From positions 267,191-331,190 of the forward strand of contig OOHM01000001.1 of assembly GCA_900320405.1 (NCBI GenBank): DNA of 64,000 nucleotides. The letters are read 5' to 3'. Made by a program: the position numbers and the translations under genes. Of this stretch, positions 17,815 through 27,848 are shown in pieces. The notes under the pieces were generated by a model. It was not told where the DNA came from, ran no database searches, and saw only the letters and a list, made by a program, of their open reading frames with translations. Numbering within the stretch: the first letter of the stretch is position 1; each line of letters begins with the position of its first letter. The stretch is from an uncultured Pseudomonadota bacterium (lineage in GTDB: Bacteria > Pseudomonadota > Alphaproteobacteria > Rs-D84).

Positions 17815-19557
17815 ATGCTGTTTGGTAAACGTTCCGGAATTAAAAACAAAGATCGCCAAAGGTATGACCGCGTACGCAAACTGATGTGGATTAAATGCGA
17901 AGCGTGCGACAAATTGGTTTATTACAAAGATTACAAAGACAATCATTACATATGTCCGCGTTGTGGGCGTGCGTTCATTATGAACCCAAAACAACGGTTT
18001 GATTTACTGTTTGATGACCGCACATGGGAAAAGATACCATTGCCGACAATGCCGGATGACCCGTTAAATTTTGTGGATCGTATGCCATACGCAGAACGCC
18101 TGGCCGAGGCACGCGCGGATACCGGATACAATGATGCGGTGACGACGGCGGACGGCACGATTGGCGGAATTCCAACAACGATTTGCATTTTGAATGGCGA
18201 ATTTATGATGGGTTCTATGGGGCGCGTCGCCGGCGAAGCGATTGTGGCAAGTTGCGAACACGCAATCAAAACTCGTCATCCGTTGATTATGGTCGCGTGC
18301 AGTGGTGGCGCCCGTATGCAGGAAAATATACTGTCATTGATGCAAATGGCGCGCACAACGGTTGCCGTAAACAAACTGCATAATGCCGGAATTCCGTACA
18401 TTGTGTTATTGACCGACCCGACATATGGTGGCGTGACGGCATCTTTTGCAATGCTGGGCGATATTAATATTGCCGAGGCCGGCGCGCGTATTGGATTTGC
18501 CGGTCGTCGTGTTATTGAACAAAATATTCGTGAAAAATTGCCGTCCAATTTCCAAACGGCGGATTACCTTTATGAACACGGTATGGTCGATATGGTTGTT
18601 CCGCGCGCGGAATTAAAATCGCGTCTTGAAAAAATCTTGGCGGTTTTGATGCATAAACCGCACACGCCCCACGAAATAATCGTCACAACGCCAAACGCAT
18701 CTGACACATCCAAGAAGTCACGCGGAATGGGCGAAAACCCGGCATATGACAAGGTTTTATTGGCACGAAACGAAAATCGTCCGCACTTTTTGGATTACAT
18801 AAGTGGCATAGTGGATGATTGGACATACCTGGCCGGGGATCGGTTGTTTGGTGAAGACCCGGCAATGTGCGGCGGTTTGGGATATTGGAACGGTTTTCCG
18901 GCGGTCATTTTGGGGCAAGAAAAGGGCCGCACCATCGAAACACGCCAGGCTCATCGTTTTGGTATGCCGAATCCCGAAGGCTATCGCAAGGCACAAAGAT
19001 TGATGCGTCTGGCCGAGCGTTTTAATCTGCCGGTTATATCGTTGTTTGATACGGCGGGCGCGTTCGCGGGTGGCGCGGCCGAAGAGCGTGGTCAGTCCCA
19101 GGCGGTTGCGTCTTCAATACAAACCGGGCTTTCCATTAAAACGCCGTACATTGCCGTTAATGTAGGCGAGGGCGGATCCGGCGGTGCCATTGCGATTGGT
19201 ACGGGGGACCGCGTGTTGATGTTGGAAAATGCAATTTATTCGGTAATTGCGCCTGAATCCTGTGCCAGTATTTTGTGGAAAGATAACAAATATAAAGCAA
19301 CCGCGGCGGAGGCAATGAAATTGACTGCGGCGGATATGATGGATATGGGTGTAATTGATAAAATTATTGCGGAGCCGGCCGGGGGCGCACATACCGATTG
19401 GCAAACGACAATGCAGAATCTGGCCACGGCGGTTGGCGAACAGATAAAATTGTTGCAAAAAACGCCTGCGGAAAAATTCCCGGAATTGCGTGCGGAAAAG
19501 TTTCTTAAGATGACGCGCAAAATCGACGCAACATCCGCCAAAAAAACAAAAAAATAA
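17815..19557 (+). CDS. accDA: Fused acetyl-CoA carboxylase carboxyltransferase AccD-AccA
   Basis: Transfers the carboxyl group from carboxybiotin to acetyl-CoA to make malonyl-CoA. One 580-residue chain holds both subunits: the beta part (about 1-285) with its zinc ribbon (C28, C31, C47, C50) and crotonase-fold core (CSGGARMQE), then the alpha part (about 300-565) from the 'ARNENRPHFLDYI' segment through KGRTIETRQAHRFGMPNPEG and the FDTAGAFAGGAAEERGQ loop. The helical N-terminal extension of free AccA is shortened and replaced by a Ser/Lys linker. Biotin carboxylase and carrier protein genes are not in this window. Confidence 0.95.
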   Translation: MLFGKRSGIKNKDRQRYDRVRKLMWIKCEACDKLVYYKDYKDNHYICPRCGRAFIMNPKQRFDLLFDDRTWEKIPLPTMPDDPLNFVDRMPYAERLAEARADTGYNDAVTTADGTIGGIPTTICILNGEFMMGSMGRVAGEAIVASCEHAIKTRHPLIMVACSGGARMQENILSLMQMARTTVAVNKLHNAGIPYIVLLTDPTYGGVTASFAMLGDINIAEAGARIGFAGRRVIEQNIREKLPSNFQTADYLYEHGMVDMVVPRAELKSRLEKILAVLMHKPHTPHEIIVTTPNASDTSKKSRGMGENPAYDKVLLARNENRPHFLDYISGIVDDWTYLAGDRLFGEDPAMCGGLGYWNGFPAVILGQEKGRTIETRQAHRFGMPNPEGYRKAQRLMRLAERFNLPVISLFDTAGAFAGGAAEERGQSQAVASSIQTGLSIKTPYIAVNVGEGGSGGAIAIGTGDRVLMLENAIYSVIAPESCASILWKDNKYKATAAEAMKLTAADMMDMGVIDKIIAEPAGGAHTDWQTTMQNLATAVGEQIKLLQKTPAEKFPELRAEKFLKMTRKIDATSAKKTKK

Positions 19558-19580
19558 ACCGCCAAATGGCGGTTTGTTTT
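19556..19580. terminator. Bidirectional terminator after accDA
   Basis: AAACCGCCAAATGGCGGTTT followed by GTTTTA; it lies between convergent genes and overlaps the last codons of the gene on the minus strand. Confidence 0.7.
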
Positions 19581-20046
19581 ATGACCGTTGCGAATCTTTG
19601 ACCCATTGATATATAATGTTTGCGGTATGAAAATCCGGGAAAGGATTTTTCTTTTTTAATTTGTGCAATTTGAAATCGGTTTTTACTTGGTGCACCAAAT
19701 CTTCCAAAGAAACGCGTCTGCCGATTTGAATTGTTGGTGCGCCACATTGTGTTAAACCGCGAAAGTCATCGCATTGCTGGCGCACAATTTTCCCAACAGG
19801 TGTCACCTCGTAAATGGCGATTTTATCGGTCGGTTTGGTCAAAATTTCGTACCACAATAAAGTCTCGAATGCGGTTTCAGAAAAATGAATAACCGGTACA
19901 TCGGATTTTATGCAGACTTCTGTGTCAAATGGACGATTTGCGGTGAATTGTGCCCCAAACGGCAACGCCGAGACATCGGCGATATTATATTCCCCGGCAA
20001 AATGAGAATTATTTGTAATAATTTTATAATACTTTGACATTTGCAC
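19579..20046 (-). CDS. Protein of unknown function
   Basis: Up to 155 residues; the ATG at 20040 or 20046 can be used, both following a GGGGGTGTG site. Soluble, no signal peptide. The middle has a segment 'GKIVRQQCDDFRGLTQCGAP' with two cysteines. I do not recognise the family. It lies between accDA (convergent) and tRNA-Ser. Confidence 0.55.
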   Translation of the reverse strand: MQMSKYYKIITNNSHFAGEYNIADVSALPFGAQFTANRPFDTEVCIKSDVPVIHFSETAFETLLWYEILTKPTDKIAIYEVTPVGKIVRQQCDDFRGLTQCGAPTIQIGRRVSLEDLVHQVKTDFKLHKLKKKNPFPDFHTANIIYQWVKDSQRS

Positions 20047-20142
20047 ACCCCCACACCAGAAGTATAGTGCACATTTCCCAAAAATTCAACCAGGCAAAAT
20101 AAAAGCCCCCATCCGACGCAATCACGGCTTTGCAAATGTAAA

Positions 20143-20231
20143 TGGCGGAGCGTATAGGACTCGAACCTATGGACCGCTATAACACGGTCACGGATTAGCA
20201 ATCCGCTGCATTACCACTCTGCCAACGCTCC
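20143..20231 (-). tRNA. tRNA-Ser (GCT)
   Basis: 89-nt tRNA with acceptor GGAGCGT/ACGCTCC, anticodon GCT, a long variable arm (class II, as expected for serine), T-arm GGTTCGAGTCC, and encoded CCA. Confidence 0.97.
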
Positions 20232-20290
20232 GCAAGTCGTGCAAGGATTATAACAAACCAAAAACAAAAAAATCAAGATAAATTTGCGGT

Positions 20291-20524
20291 CTATAAAAAT
20301 TCTTTTTCTTGCACGTCCGTCGGTACATATTTTAACGCAATTTCAACCTTAGACCGAATATGTTTAATATAATCTTCCACTTCGTTCAGGTTTGTTTGCG
20401 CCAATTTCAAATCGCCATTTTTAATACAGTTTGATGCGATGCCAACAATATCAGAAATCTCGGTCAGTGTTTCATCAATACTGAATTGTTTTATCTTAAA
20501 ATCCCCAGATTTGACGTACTTCAT
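20291..20524 (-). CDS. Small helical protein of unknown function
   Basis: 77 residues, all predicted helix, acidic/lysine-rich, no cysteine cluster beyond one. The ATG has AAGGA at good spacing. It could be a small regulatory or coiled-coil protein; no family recognised. Confidence 0.5.
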   Translation of the reverse strand: MKYVKSGDFKIKQFSIDETLTEISDIVGIASNCIKNGDLKLAQTNLNEVEDYIKHIRSKVEIALKYVPTDVQEKEFL

Positions 20525-20725
20525 TGCTTGTCCTTTTTTATAACATCAATGATTTTATCACAACTATAAAAACACAATCAACATAATAATATGTGGGCAT
20601 ATTTTATTATTTTTTTTTTAATTCTTTGCTTAAAAGCACTTGTATTAATTTTTTGAATTTGCTATATTGCCATCGTGATAAGGGGAATCATCTATAAATC
20701 ATTGTATTTCTGCGGGTATTAGGAT

Positions 20726-23700
20726 ATGAAAAAAATTGTTGGGGCACTTTTTTTCGCGATTTATGCGTTGGCCATAACGTTTACAGGCTCGGCATTTGCG
20801 GACTCAAATTGTACCGGATGGGAATACTATGATTCCGATTCGGGAACATGTGTTTCATGTGCAGATTCCGGTTTTTCTATTACCACGACCGATTTAAGTG
20901 CAAACACGAATTTTTGGTTCACCATGTCCCCCAAGGGCAGTTTTGCCGTTGATTGGGGTGACGGCACCGTTGACAACATAGACCGTAATAATACAACCGC
21001 GACGGATTACACGCATACATATGCAACCGGTGGTGTCAAAACGATTAAGTTTTGTGGCCGTGCAACAGAATATAATACCGCCACAGGTGACAATGTTGTT
21101 GCGGCAATATCGTTTTATAAAACCGATTCAAATAATACATCCAAATGGATTGCATCCGTATCCGGGTCAATGGGGTCGGTGTTTCCAACCGTGTCCAATA
21201 CCCCGGCGGGCCAACCCCGTTTCCGCAGCACGTTCCAAGGTGCCGGCAACCTAACAACGATATCGGCGAATTTATTCAGTGGTGTGTCGGGTTCTGCGGA
21301 AGGTATGTTCCGTTCAACATTTGATAAATGCACTAAATTAGAGGCAATACCATACGGATTGTTTTCCGGTATAACGGGTGGTGACTCAAATATGTTTCGT
21401 TCGACGTTTTACCAATGCAAGGGGATAACATCACTGCCGGATGATTTGTTTGCCGGAATCACGGTTGCCGACACGGATGAATTTAGGTTCACTTTTTACC
21501 AGGCAACAGGTTTAAAGGGCAAATATATTCCATCAACTGCATTTACGGGCTTGGTGAATGCGGGGCATCCATCGCCGGCCACCGGCAATATGTGGTATCA
21601 AACATTTGATGGAACCGGCTTGATAAGAACAGCGTGTCCGGCAAAAACACACCAATTCATTACTGGGTACGAAGGAACAACAGCAAGCACCACATGGAAC
21701 GGGTATATATCTTGTGAACCGAATAACCCGTGCACCGGGACAAACTATTGGGATTCAACGAACGAAGTTTGTGTCCCATGTCCAACCGGATATACATATG
21801 ATACCAGTGACGCCAAGGAATCAATCAACCAATGCAAAATTCAATGTGCGGCGGGAACATATATTGCAAATGCGGAGGATGCGACATGTACAAATGCCGG
21901 CGTGGGATATTATGCGGCGGGCGGTGTGGTAAATTATGGTTCAACCAGTTCGCACACCCGATGCCCAGATAATATGCCAACGGTAAACAATACCACCACT
22001 GCGTCAAGTGTTGGACAATGTGTTGTGTATTGTCGTGGTGCGAATTACCGCGGTTCAAACAATTCGTGTATAGAATGTCCGGCAGGATATGATTATGATA
22101 AAGATGACGGCAAAACGGCGATTACCGATTGTAAAATTCATTGCGATGGCGGGACATATTTGCCGACGGCAAACGCATCGTCTTGTGAAGATGTCGGCGA
22201 CGGTTATTGGGCGGCGGCGGCAACGGTTGTATATGGTTCAACCACACCGCGTACACAATGTCCGAACGGTCAAATGACGGGAACCACCAACGCATCCAGT
22301 GCATCGCAATGTATTGAATCATTGTGTACCGGTGCGACATATCGTGATTCTTTGACGGGTGAGTGTGTATCGTGTCCGCCGGGATATGATGCGCATACGG
22401 TATCTGGGAAAACGGCGCCCACCGATTGCCAGATTCATTGTGTTGCGGGAACATACCTGGTAAATGCGAATGATACAGTATGCGCCAATGTTGGTGACGG
22501 TTATTGGGCGGCGGCCAGTGATATAAATTATGGGTCTGCGGGAACATCGGCGCGGCATCAATGTCCCAATGGGGAACCAACGGGAACCCAAACCGCAACC
22601 AGCGAGTTGCAATGCCAAACATCGTGCGTGGGTGCCCGTTATTATAATTCCACCACGGGGCAATGCGCGGATTGTCCAACGGGATACACCGATAACACAA
22701 CAAACGGCAAGAATTCCATCACCCAGTGTCAGCATTATTGTCAGGCGGGTGCATATGCCGAAACATTTACCCGGATTTCGTATTTGGAAAGTGATGGGAC
22801 ACAACAATTTATTGATACCGGATATGAAATCACGGGAACCCATGTGAACGGTGTTGCGGTTGTGGCAACAACCGTCACCAACCCCACCAAGAATAACTAT
22901 GGTAATTTCTTTGGAAATTTATATGGACCGGGCGGTTTTAGTGCCAACCACAAAGATGGAAATTTTGGATTATGGATACAATCCAAGACAAAGGGTGAAA
23001 AAGGTACATATAACACAGCTTTTACGGTGGGCCAACAATATACTTTAACCTATGATGTCACCACTGACAGTACCAAGGGATATGCACGACTTAAGGTTGA
23101 TGGCAACAATGCGACCCCATATCCTAAATCGCTTGATGGTGTAAATATAAATGCAGAAGGAAATAGGTTCAAATTGTTCACAAATGGTGGTGCGGCCGTG
23201 GTGGATGGCACGGTTCTGGGCGAAAGGTGGGGTGATAAATTATTTGGCGGACGTATATATTCATTAACACTTTACGAAAATGATGTATTGGTGTTGGATT
23301 TGGTGCCTGTTCGTCGTGGGTCGGATGGTGCGTTGGGGATGTTTAATCGAGTCAACAATGAATTCTATGGTAATTCGGGCCTTGGGAATTTTACCGCGGG
23401 TTCCGATATTGGCGAGATATTTATTGAATGCACCCCCGTTGGTAATGGGTATTATGTTGGGGAAAATTATACGAATTTTGGTGACACAGGGGCGCGCAAT
23501 AAATGTCCAAATAATTCACCAACCATGGAAAACGGTGAAATTATACATAATGCCAGCAGCATTTATCAATGCGACGGTGTCGAACCGTGTCATAATGCAG
23601 AATATCCAAACCCCAGTACGGGTGTATGTACCCAATGTCCAACGGGATACGATTATAACACACAAAGCAACAAAGAATCTATTAATGAATGCCAAACACA

Positions 23701-24415
23701 TTGTTATGCCGGAACATATTTGGCGGCGGCATATGATGCGACATGTTCAAATGTTGGTGACGGGTACTATGCGGGCGAAGAAACCATAAATTGGGGTGAT
23801 ATTGGTACGCGCACCCGTTGCCCCAACGGCGGAATGACGAACACCGATACCGCGGAAAGTGTGGCGGAATGTCAAGAAGTTATAAATAACTGTACCGGTG
23901 CGACATATATGAATTTTGGTATATGTGAACCGTGTCCATCGGGATATACCGCCAATACGACCGACGGCAAAAGTTCGGCAACCGATTGCCAACTGATTTG
24001 TCCCGAAGGTTCATACCTGGCCACGGCACGGGCAACAACCTGTACCGATGCGGGCGTGGGATATTGGGCAACGGGTGGCGCGGTAAATTATGATTCAACC
24101 AGTATTCGCACCCAATGCACGGGGGGATTAACCACCGTTGGATATGGCCACGGTGCGGACGAATTGGCGGATTGCGGCCGTAAATTACATCTGGGTGATT
24201 TTATACTGTATACGAAAACAACGAAACCAACCATTCCTGCAATTAATGTTCAGGTTGAAAACGATGCCGCAACACATTATGTCGGGGTAAGCAGTACAAA
24301 CCACGCATTAACCCCCGTTCATGTTACCCAGGGAAATACACAATATACCGCGTATGACGACAGTATTTTATACGGCGAACGTGATTTAGAAACCAATACG
24401 CGTATCACACAATAA
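20726..24415 (+). CDS. Very large secreted cysteine-rich repeat protein with BspA-like and lectin-like domains
   Basis: 1229 residues with a signal peptide (cleaved near SAFA, residue 25). Order of parts: a cysteine pair; a beta domain with a WGDGT segment; about 130 residues of BspA/DUF285-like repeats ('MFRSTFxxCxxLxxIPxxLFSGI'); then tandem units of about 75-80 residues, each beginning 'CTGATYxDS', with 'CPxGYxYxTxxxKxSxxxC', 'CxAGTYLxxAxDATCxxVGxGYxAxxxxxxYGST' and 'RCPNG'; a lectin/LamG-like insertion (about residues 690-905, beginning YLESDGTQQFIDTGY); more repeats; and a C-terminal domain of about 80 residues (RKLHLGDFILYTKTTKPT...) shared with the next gene. Probably a surface adhesin with many disulfides. 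Confidence 0.85.
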   Translation: MKKIVGALFFAIYALAITFTGSAFADSNCTGWEYYDSDSGTCVSCADSGFSITTTDLSANTNFWFTMSPKGSFAVDWGDGTVDNIDRNNTTATDYTHTYATGGVKTIKFCGRATEYNTATGDNVVAAISFYKTDSNNTSKWIASVSGSMGSVFPTVSNTPAGQPRFRSTFQGAGNLTTISANLFSGVSGSAEGMFRSTFDKCTKLEAIPYGLFSGITGGDSNMFRSTFYQCKGITSLPDDLFAGITVADTDEFRFTFYQATGLKGKYIPSTAFTGLVNAGHPSPATGNMWYQTFDGTGLIRTACPAKTHQFITGYEGTTASTTWNGYISCEPNNPCTGTNYWDSTNEVCVPCPTGYTYDTSDAKESINQCKIQCAAGTYIANAEDATCTNAGVGYYAAGGVVNYGSTSSHTRCPDNMPTVNNTTTASSVGQCVVYCRGANYRGSNNSCIECPAGYDYDKDDGKTAITDCKIHCDGGTYLPTANASSCEDVGDGYWAAAATVVYGSTTPRTQCPNGQMTGTTNASSASQCIESLCTGATYRDSLTGECVSCPPGYDAHTVSGKTAPTDCQIHCVAGTYLVNANDTVCANVGDGYWAAASDINYGSAGTSARHQCPNGEPTGTQTATSELQCQTSCVGARYYNSTTGQCADCPTGYTDNTTNGKNSITQCQHYCQAGAYAETFTRISYLESDGTQQFIDTGYEITGTHVNGVAVVATTVTNPTKNNYGNFFGNLYGPGGFSANHKDGNFGLWIQSKTKGEKGTYNTAFTVGQQYTLTYDVTTDSTKGYARLKVDGNNATPYPKSLDGVNINAEGNRFKLFTNGGAAVVDGTVLGERWGDKLFGGRIYSLTLYENDVLVLDLVPVRRGSDGALGMFNRVNNEFYGNSGLGNFTAGSDIGEIFIECTPVGNGYYVGENYTNFGDTGARNKCPNNSPTMENGEIIHNASSIYQCDGVEPCHNAEYPNPSTGVCTQCPTGYDYNTQSNKESINECQTHCYAGTYLAAAYDATCSNVGDGYYAGEETINWGDIGTRTRCPNGGMTNTDTAESVAECQEVINNCTGATYMNFGICEPCPSGYTANTTDGKSSATDCQLICPEGSYLATARATTCTDAGVGYWATGGAVNYDSTSIRTQCTGGLTTVGYGHGADELADCGRKLHLGDFILYTKTTKPTIPAINVQVENDAATHYVGVSSTNHALTPVHVTQGNTQYTAYDDSILYGERDLETNTRITQ

Positions 24416-24512
24416 TAATAAAAGGGGGCTTTACATGATTGGTTGTTTTTTCAATTGGATAAAAGATTGTTATTTCCTAGAATAAATTTTGCTTGGGGAT
24501 AAATTAAGCGGA

Positions 24513-27248
24513 ATGGAAAACATAAATAAAAAATGGATTGTTTTTGATGCACGAAATATTCGCATGGTTGCGTTGCGGCTGTGTTGTGCTGTTGCATCTG
24601 TTTTTATGGTGTTTTCCGTGGCGAACGCGTGTACAGGTGCCACATTTTATGATTCTATGATAGATGCGTGTGTACCATGTCCGGCATATTACGATTACAA
24701 TACCACAGATGGCAAAACAGATGTTTCCCAATGTCAAATTCTCTGTCCCGCTGGAAAATTTGTCGAAGTGCCCGGTGTTTACGGATATACTCAATTGGAA
24801 TATCTGGAAAGCGATGGTACACAATACATCGATACAGGTTTTGTCCATAATTCCACCAATATTCGTGGTGAAATGCGTGTCGGGTCAAGCAGCGATTTAA
24901 ACAAGAACGTTAATATCATTGGAAACCAAACTGCCAGTGGCGGGTATTCCGTTGGTTGGGATCAGGCATTTAAAATATGGGTTGTATCCAGTAACAACCG
25001 TGTACAAGGTCCAAGAAAGGCAATGTCCGCGGGTGCTGTATATGATATTACTTATACACTTACCGGCAATTCACGAACTATAGCATACGAAGGTGAATCT
25101 GAGACCTTGGAACATGCGGGCGGTATTGTAACGGATAAACATATTCATTTGTTTGATAATGGTATGCAACAAACAGTTCAGTTTTTTAAGGGGCGCATCT
25201 ATCATATTAAATTATACGAAGATAACGTATTAGTGCATGAATTTGTGCCGGTACAACGTACAGGTGGCGCGGTTGGAATGTATGATACGGTCACGCATAC
25301 CTTTTTCGAAAATAGCGCTTTGAGTGGTCCTAACGTCAGTGCAGCAGATCCATGTGTAGAGGTGGGAGTTGGACATTATGCCGTACAAGAACCTGTAAAC
25401 TTTGGAAGCACAGGTACCAGGAATGCATGCCCCGCAGGGACCGCTTCTAATAATCCGACCGCGTCCGGTCTGGCTGCGTGTGTGGCATGCCAGGGCGCAA
25501 CATACAACGGTACAACCGGTGCGACCACGTGCATTCCATGCCCGACAGGATATAATTACAATACAACCGCCGGTAAAACAAGTATAGGACAATGCCAAAT
25601 AAGCTGCGGTCCTGGTACGTATGTACCGCCATCACTGGGGAGTGCCTATACCGAACTAGAATACATTCAGACAAGTGGGACTCAATGGATAGATACCAAT
25701 GCGCAAGTGGCACAACTGGTCAATCCTATTGCTTCAATGACAATGGAGTATGTCACGGTTGAAAACGGAAAACAAAGTGGCGCCCAGAAAGCTAATATAC
25801 AGTTTAAATGGGGAATTTCAAATGGTGGACAGTTCCTGTGTCAGGCCGCTGGGAATAATACCGAGGTGACGTTTGGTGCCGCCGATACGAACAAGCACAC
25901 ATTTACCCTGAATGTCCAAAATGGAACATGTACAATGGACGGTATAAGTAAAAATCTAACGATTGGCGATTTGTCGAAAATAACCGAGGATATTGCACTT
26001 GGTAATCTCGCTGGTGCTAATAATCGATTGGGTAAAATTAGAATATACGATTTTGAACTTAGTAGTAATAATACTGTTATTAGACATATGGTTCCGGCGC
26101 GGCGTACTGCTGATGGGGTGCTTGGGATGCTTGATACAATAAATAATGAATTCTATACTAACTCTGGGTCCGGCAAATTTGTTGCGGGTGGCGATGTAAA
26201 TGTTCCACAGTGTATAGATGTTGGCCTTGGGTATTGGTCGGCGGGTGGCGTTGCCGATTACGGTGGTACTTCGTCACGTACCCCGTGCGAGAGTGGAAAA
26301 ACAACCATGGTAACAAATGCCACCAGTGCGTCACAGTGTGTTGCCACGGTATCTGTACACAATGTGACATATTCCTGTGGCGATGGCACGGGAACACCGC
26401 CTGCGGCCACAACCGCCATGGATGCATCGCAGTTTACACCGGCGGCGAATTCATGTAGTCGCGCAAATTATATATTCACCGGTTGGGGGGTGTCAGGAAC
26501 AAATGATGTCAAAGATGCCGAAGTACCATTTATTTGGGATTATAATGAAGATAAGACATTAACCGCGCAATGGGAAACATGCCCGGCATGCAATGCCACC
26601 AACGCCAGTTGTGTGTATACAGGTATAACAAACAATGTATGTACATATACCACCGTATGTGACACTGGGTATGGCAATATCCAGAACGATGGCGCATATA
26701 ATCCGATTTGTTCGTTATTGGCATGCACTGGTGCAACATATATGAATAATAACGTATGTACCGCTTGTCCAACGGGGTATGATTATGATACCGATAACGG
26801 TAAAACGGCAATAACCCAATGCAAAATAAACTGTGCTGGTGGGGCGTATGTTGCGACGGCAAATGATGCGACATGCACCGATGCCGGTGTTGGTTATTGG
26901 GCAACGGGTGGTGCGGTAAATTACGGTTCAACCAGTACACGCACCCAATGCACGGGGGGATTAACCACCGTTGGATATGGCCACGGCGCAGACGAATTGG
27001 CGGATTGCGGTCGTAAATTACACCTGGGTGATTTTATATTGTACACCAAGACGACTAAACCGACCACGCCGGCAATAAATATTCAACCCGAAAATGATTC
27101 CGCGACATATTATGTCGGGGTCAGTCCCACAGACCATACATTAACACCCATTCATGTGACCCGGGGTGACACACAATACACCGCGTTTGACGACAGTATT
27201 TTGCACGGTGAGCGCGATATTGACACCAACGCGCGTATTACCCAATAA
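24513..27248 (+). CDS. Large secreted cysteine-rich repeat protein, paralogue of the gene before it
   Basis: About 911 residues from the ATG at 24513; an in-frame TTG at 24489 is possible. An N-terminal basic stretch precedes a signal peptide (about residues 17-38, ending SVANA). It carries 'CTGATFYDS'-type cysteine units, two lectin/LamG-like insertions (YLESDGTQYIDTGF and YIQTSGTQWIDTN), an InlB B-repeat/Flg_new-like beta unit (YIFTGWGVSGTND ... LTAQWE), and the same C-terminal domain (GRKLHLGDFILYTKTTKPT). The C-terminal 120 codons are nearly identical in DNA to the preceding gene, suggesting recent duplication or gene conversion. Confidence 0.83.
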   Translation: MENINKKWIVFDARNIRMVALRLCCAVASVFMVFSVANACTGATFYDSMIDACVPCPAYYDYNTTDGKTDVSQCQILCPAGKFVEVPGVYGYTQLEYLESDGTQYIDTGFVHNSTNIRGEMRVGSSSDLNKNVNIIGNQTASGGYSVGWDQAFKIWVVSSNNRVQGPRKAMSAGAVYDITYTLTGNSRTIAYEGESETLEHAGGIVTDKHIHLFDNGMQQTVQFFKGRIYHIKLYEDNVLVHEFVPVQRTGGAVGMYDTVTHTFFENSALSGPNVSAADPCVEVGVGHYAVQEPVNFGSTGTRNACPAGTASNNPTASGLAACVACQGATYNGTTGATTCIPCPTGYNYNTTAGKTSIGQCQISCGPGTYVPPSLGSAYTELEYIQTSGTQWIDTNAQVAQLVNPIASMTMEYVTVENGKQSGAQKANIQFKWGISNGGQFLCQAAGNNTEVTFGAADTNKHTFTLNVQNGTCTMDGISKNLTIGDLSKITEDIALGNLAGANNRLGKIRIYDFELSSNNTVIRHMVPARRTADGVLGMLDTINNEFYTNSGSGKFVAGGDVNVPQCIDVGLGYWSAGGVADYGGTSSRTPCESGKTTMVTNATSASQCVATVSVHNVTYSCGDGTGTPPAATTAMDASQFTPAANSCSRANYIFTGWGVSGTNDVKDAEVPFIWDYNEDKTLTAQWETCPACNATNASCVYTGITNNVCTYTTVCDTGYGNIQNDGAYNPICSLLACTGATYMNNNVCTACPTGYDYDTDNGKTAITQCKINCAGGAYVATANDATCTDAGVGYWATGGAVNYGSTSTRTQCTGGLTTVGYGHGADELADCGRKLHLGDFILYTKTTKPTTPAINIQPENDSATYYVGVSPTDHTLTPIHVTRGDTQYTAFDDSILHGERDIDTNARITQ

Positions 27249-27261
27249 ATAAAAAATAATC

Positions 27262-27426
27262 CGTCATCCCGTTGAAAGTTATGCTATTATATTGGCTAAT
27301 ATATTGTCATGGCGGGCTTGGTCCGCCATAGGGGCTTTTGAAACCTGTGATGAATATTGCGAAATTATTCTGAATTATTCGTCACAACTGTTTATCCCTA
27401 TTGCGGAATAAATCCGCAATGACAAA
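27262..27426. repeat. Degenerate palindromic intergenic repeats
   Basis: Contains CGTCATCCCG (start of the element also seen at 4575), ATGGCGG/CCGCCAT (27308-27328) and ATTGCGG/CCGCAAT (about 27400-27420). They lie between two convergent genes and may terminate transcription. Confidence 0.5.
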
Positions 27427-27458
27427 TAGAAGAACGGCGAAATAAAAAGGAAATTAAA

Positions 27459-27758
27459 TTATTCCAACCAAATGGTTGCGCGTGTCGCACTGGTTGTGGC
27501 ACCAACCGGAATGGTGACTTCACTTTTTGATACTGTCACGGTTCCATTGCTTGCGGTAACGGCCGTCACCATTGGCCCCGACCCAGAATCAACGACATTT
27601 GTTGATGTCAATTTATCCTGTTTTGCCGCATCTATGGAATCATACGCCCCTTCGACATAGGATGCCACGGCAACAACCTTGGTTTTATCCAACTCACCCT
27701 CGGCAAAGGCGGGGGAAACAATGGCAAACGCAATAAAAATATAAAATAACTCTCTCAT
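27459..27758 (-). CDS. Small exported protein with YVE motif
   Basis: 99 residues from the ATG at 27758 (or 110 from 27791). I prefer 27758 because the predicted transcription start lies almost on the upstream ATG, and GGAAAG precedes this one. Signal peptide ends at SPAFA. The mature N-terminus has VASYVEGAYDSIDAAKQDK, matching the motif of the neighbouring exported proteins. The rest is a short beta-rich, Val/Thr-rich tail. Function unknown. Confidence 0.6.
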   Translation of the reverse strand: MRELFYIFIAFAIVSPAFAEGELDKTKVVAVASYVEGAYDSIDAAKQDKLTSTNVVDSGSGPMVTAVTASNGTVTVSKSEVTIPVGATTSATRATIWLE

Positions 27759-27796
27759 CTTTCCAAATAAAAGGCCTGGAAATTTTATCATACATT

Positions 27797-27825
27797 ATTA
27801 TACACAATATTGATAAAATTGTCCA
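27797..27825 (-). promoter_or_regulatory. Promoter of the small exported protein gene
   Basis: Read on the minus strand: TGGACA (27825-27820), 17-bp spacer, TATAAT (27802-27797). The start would fall within a few bases of the ATG at 27791. Confidence 0.65.
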
Positions 27826-27848
27826 GACCAAAAATTAAGATTTTATTA

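Noticed and set aside
20726-27248. CRISPR-like regular repeats
   Set aside because: The repeats are protein repeats in frame (75-80 residues) and diverged at DNA level. No CRISPR array or cas gene was seen in the window.
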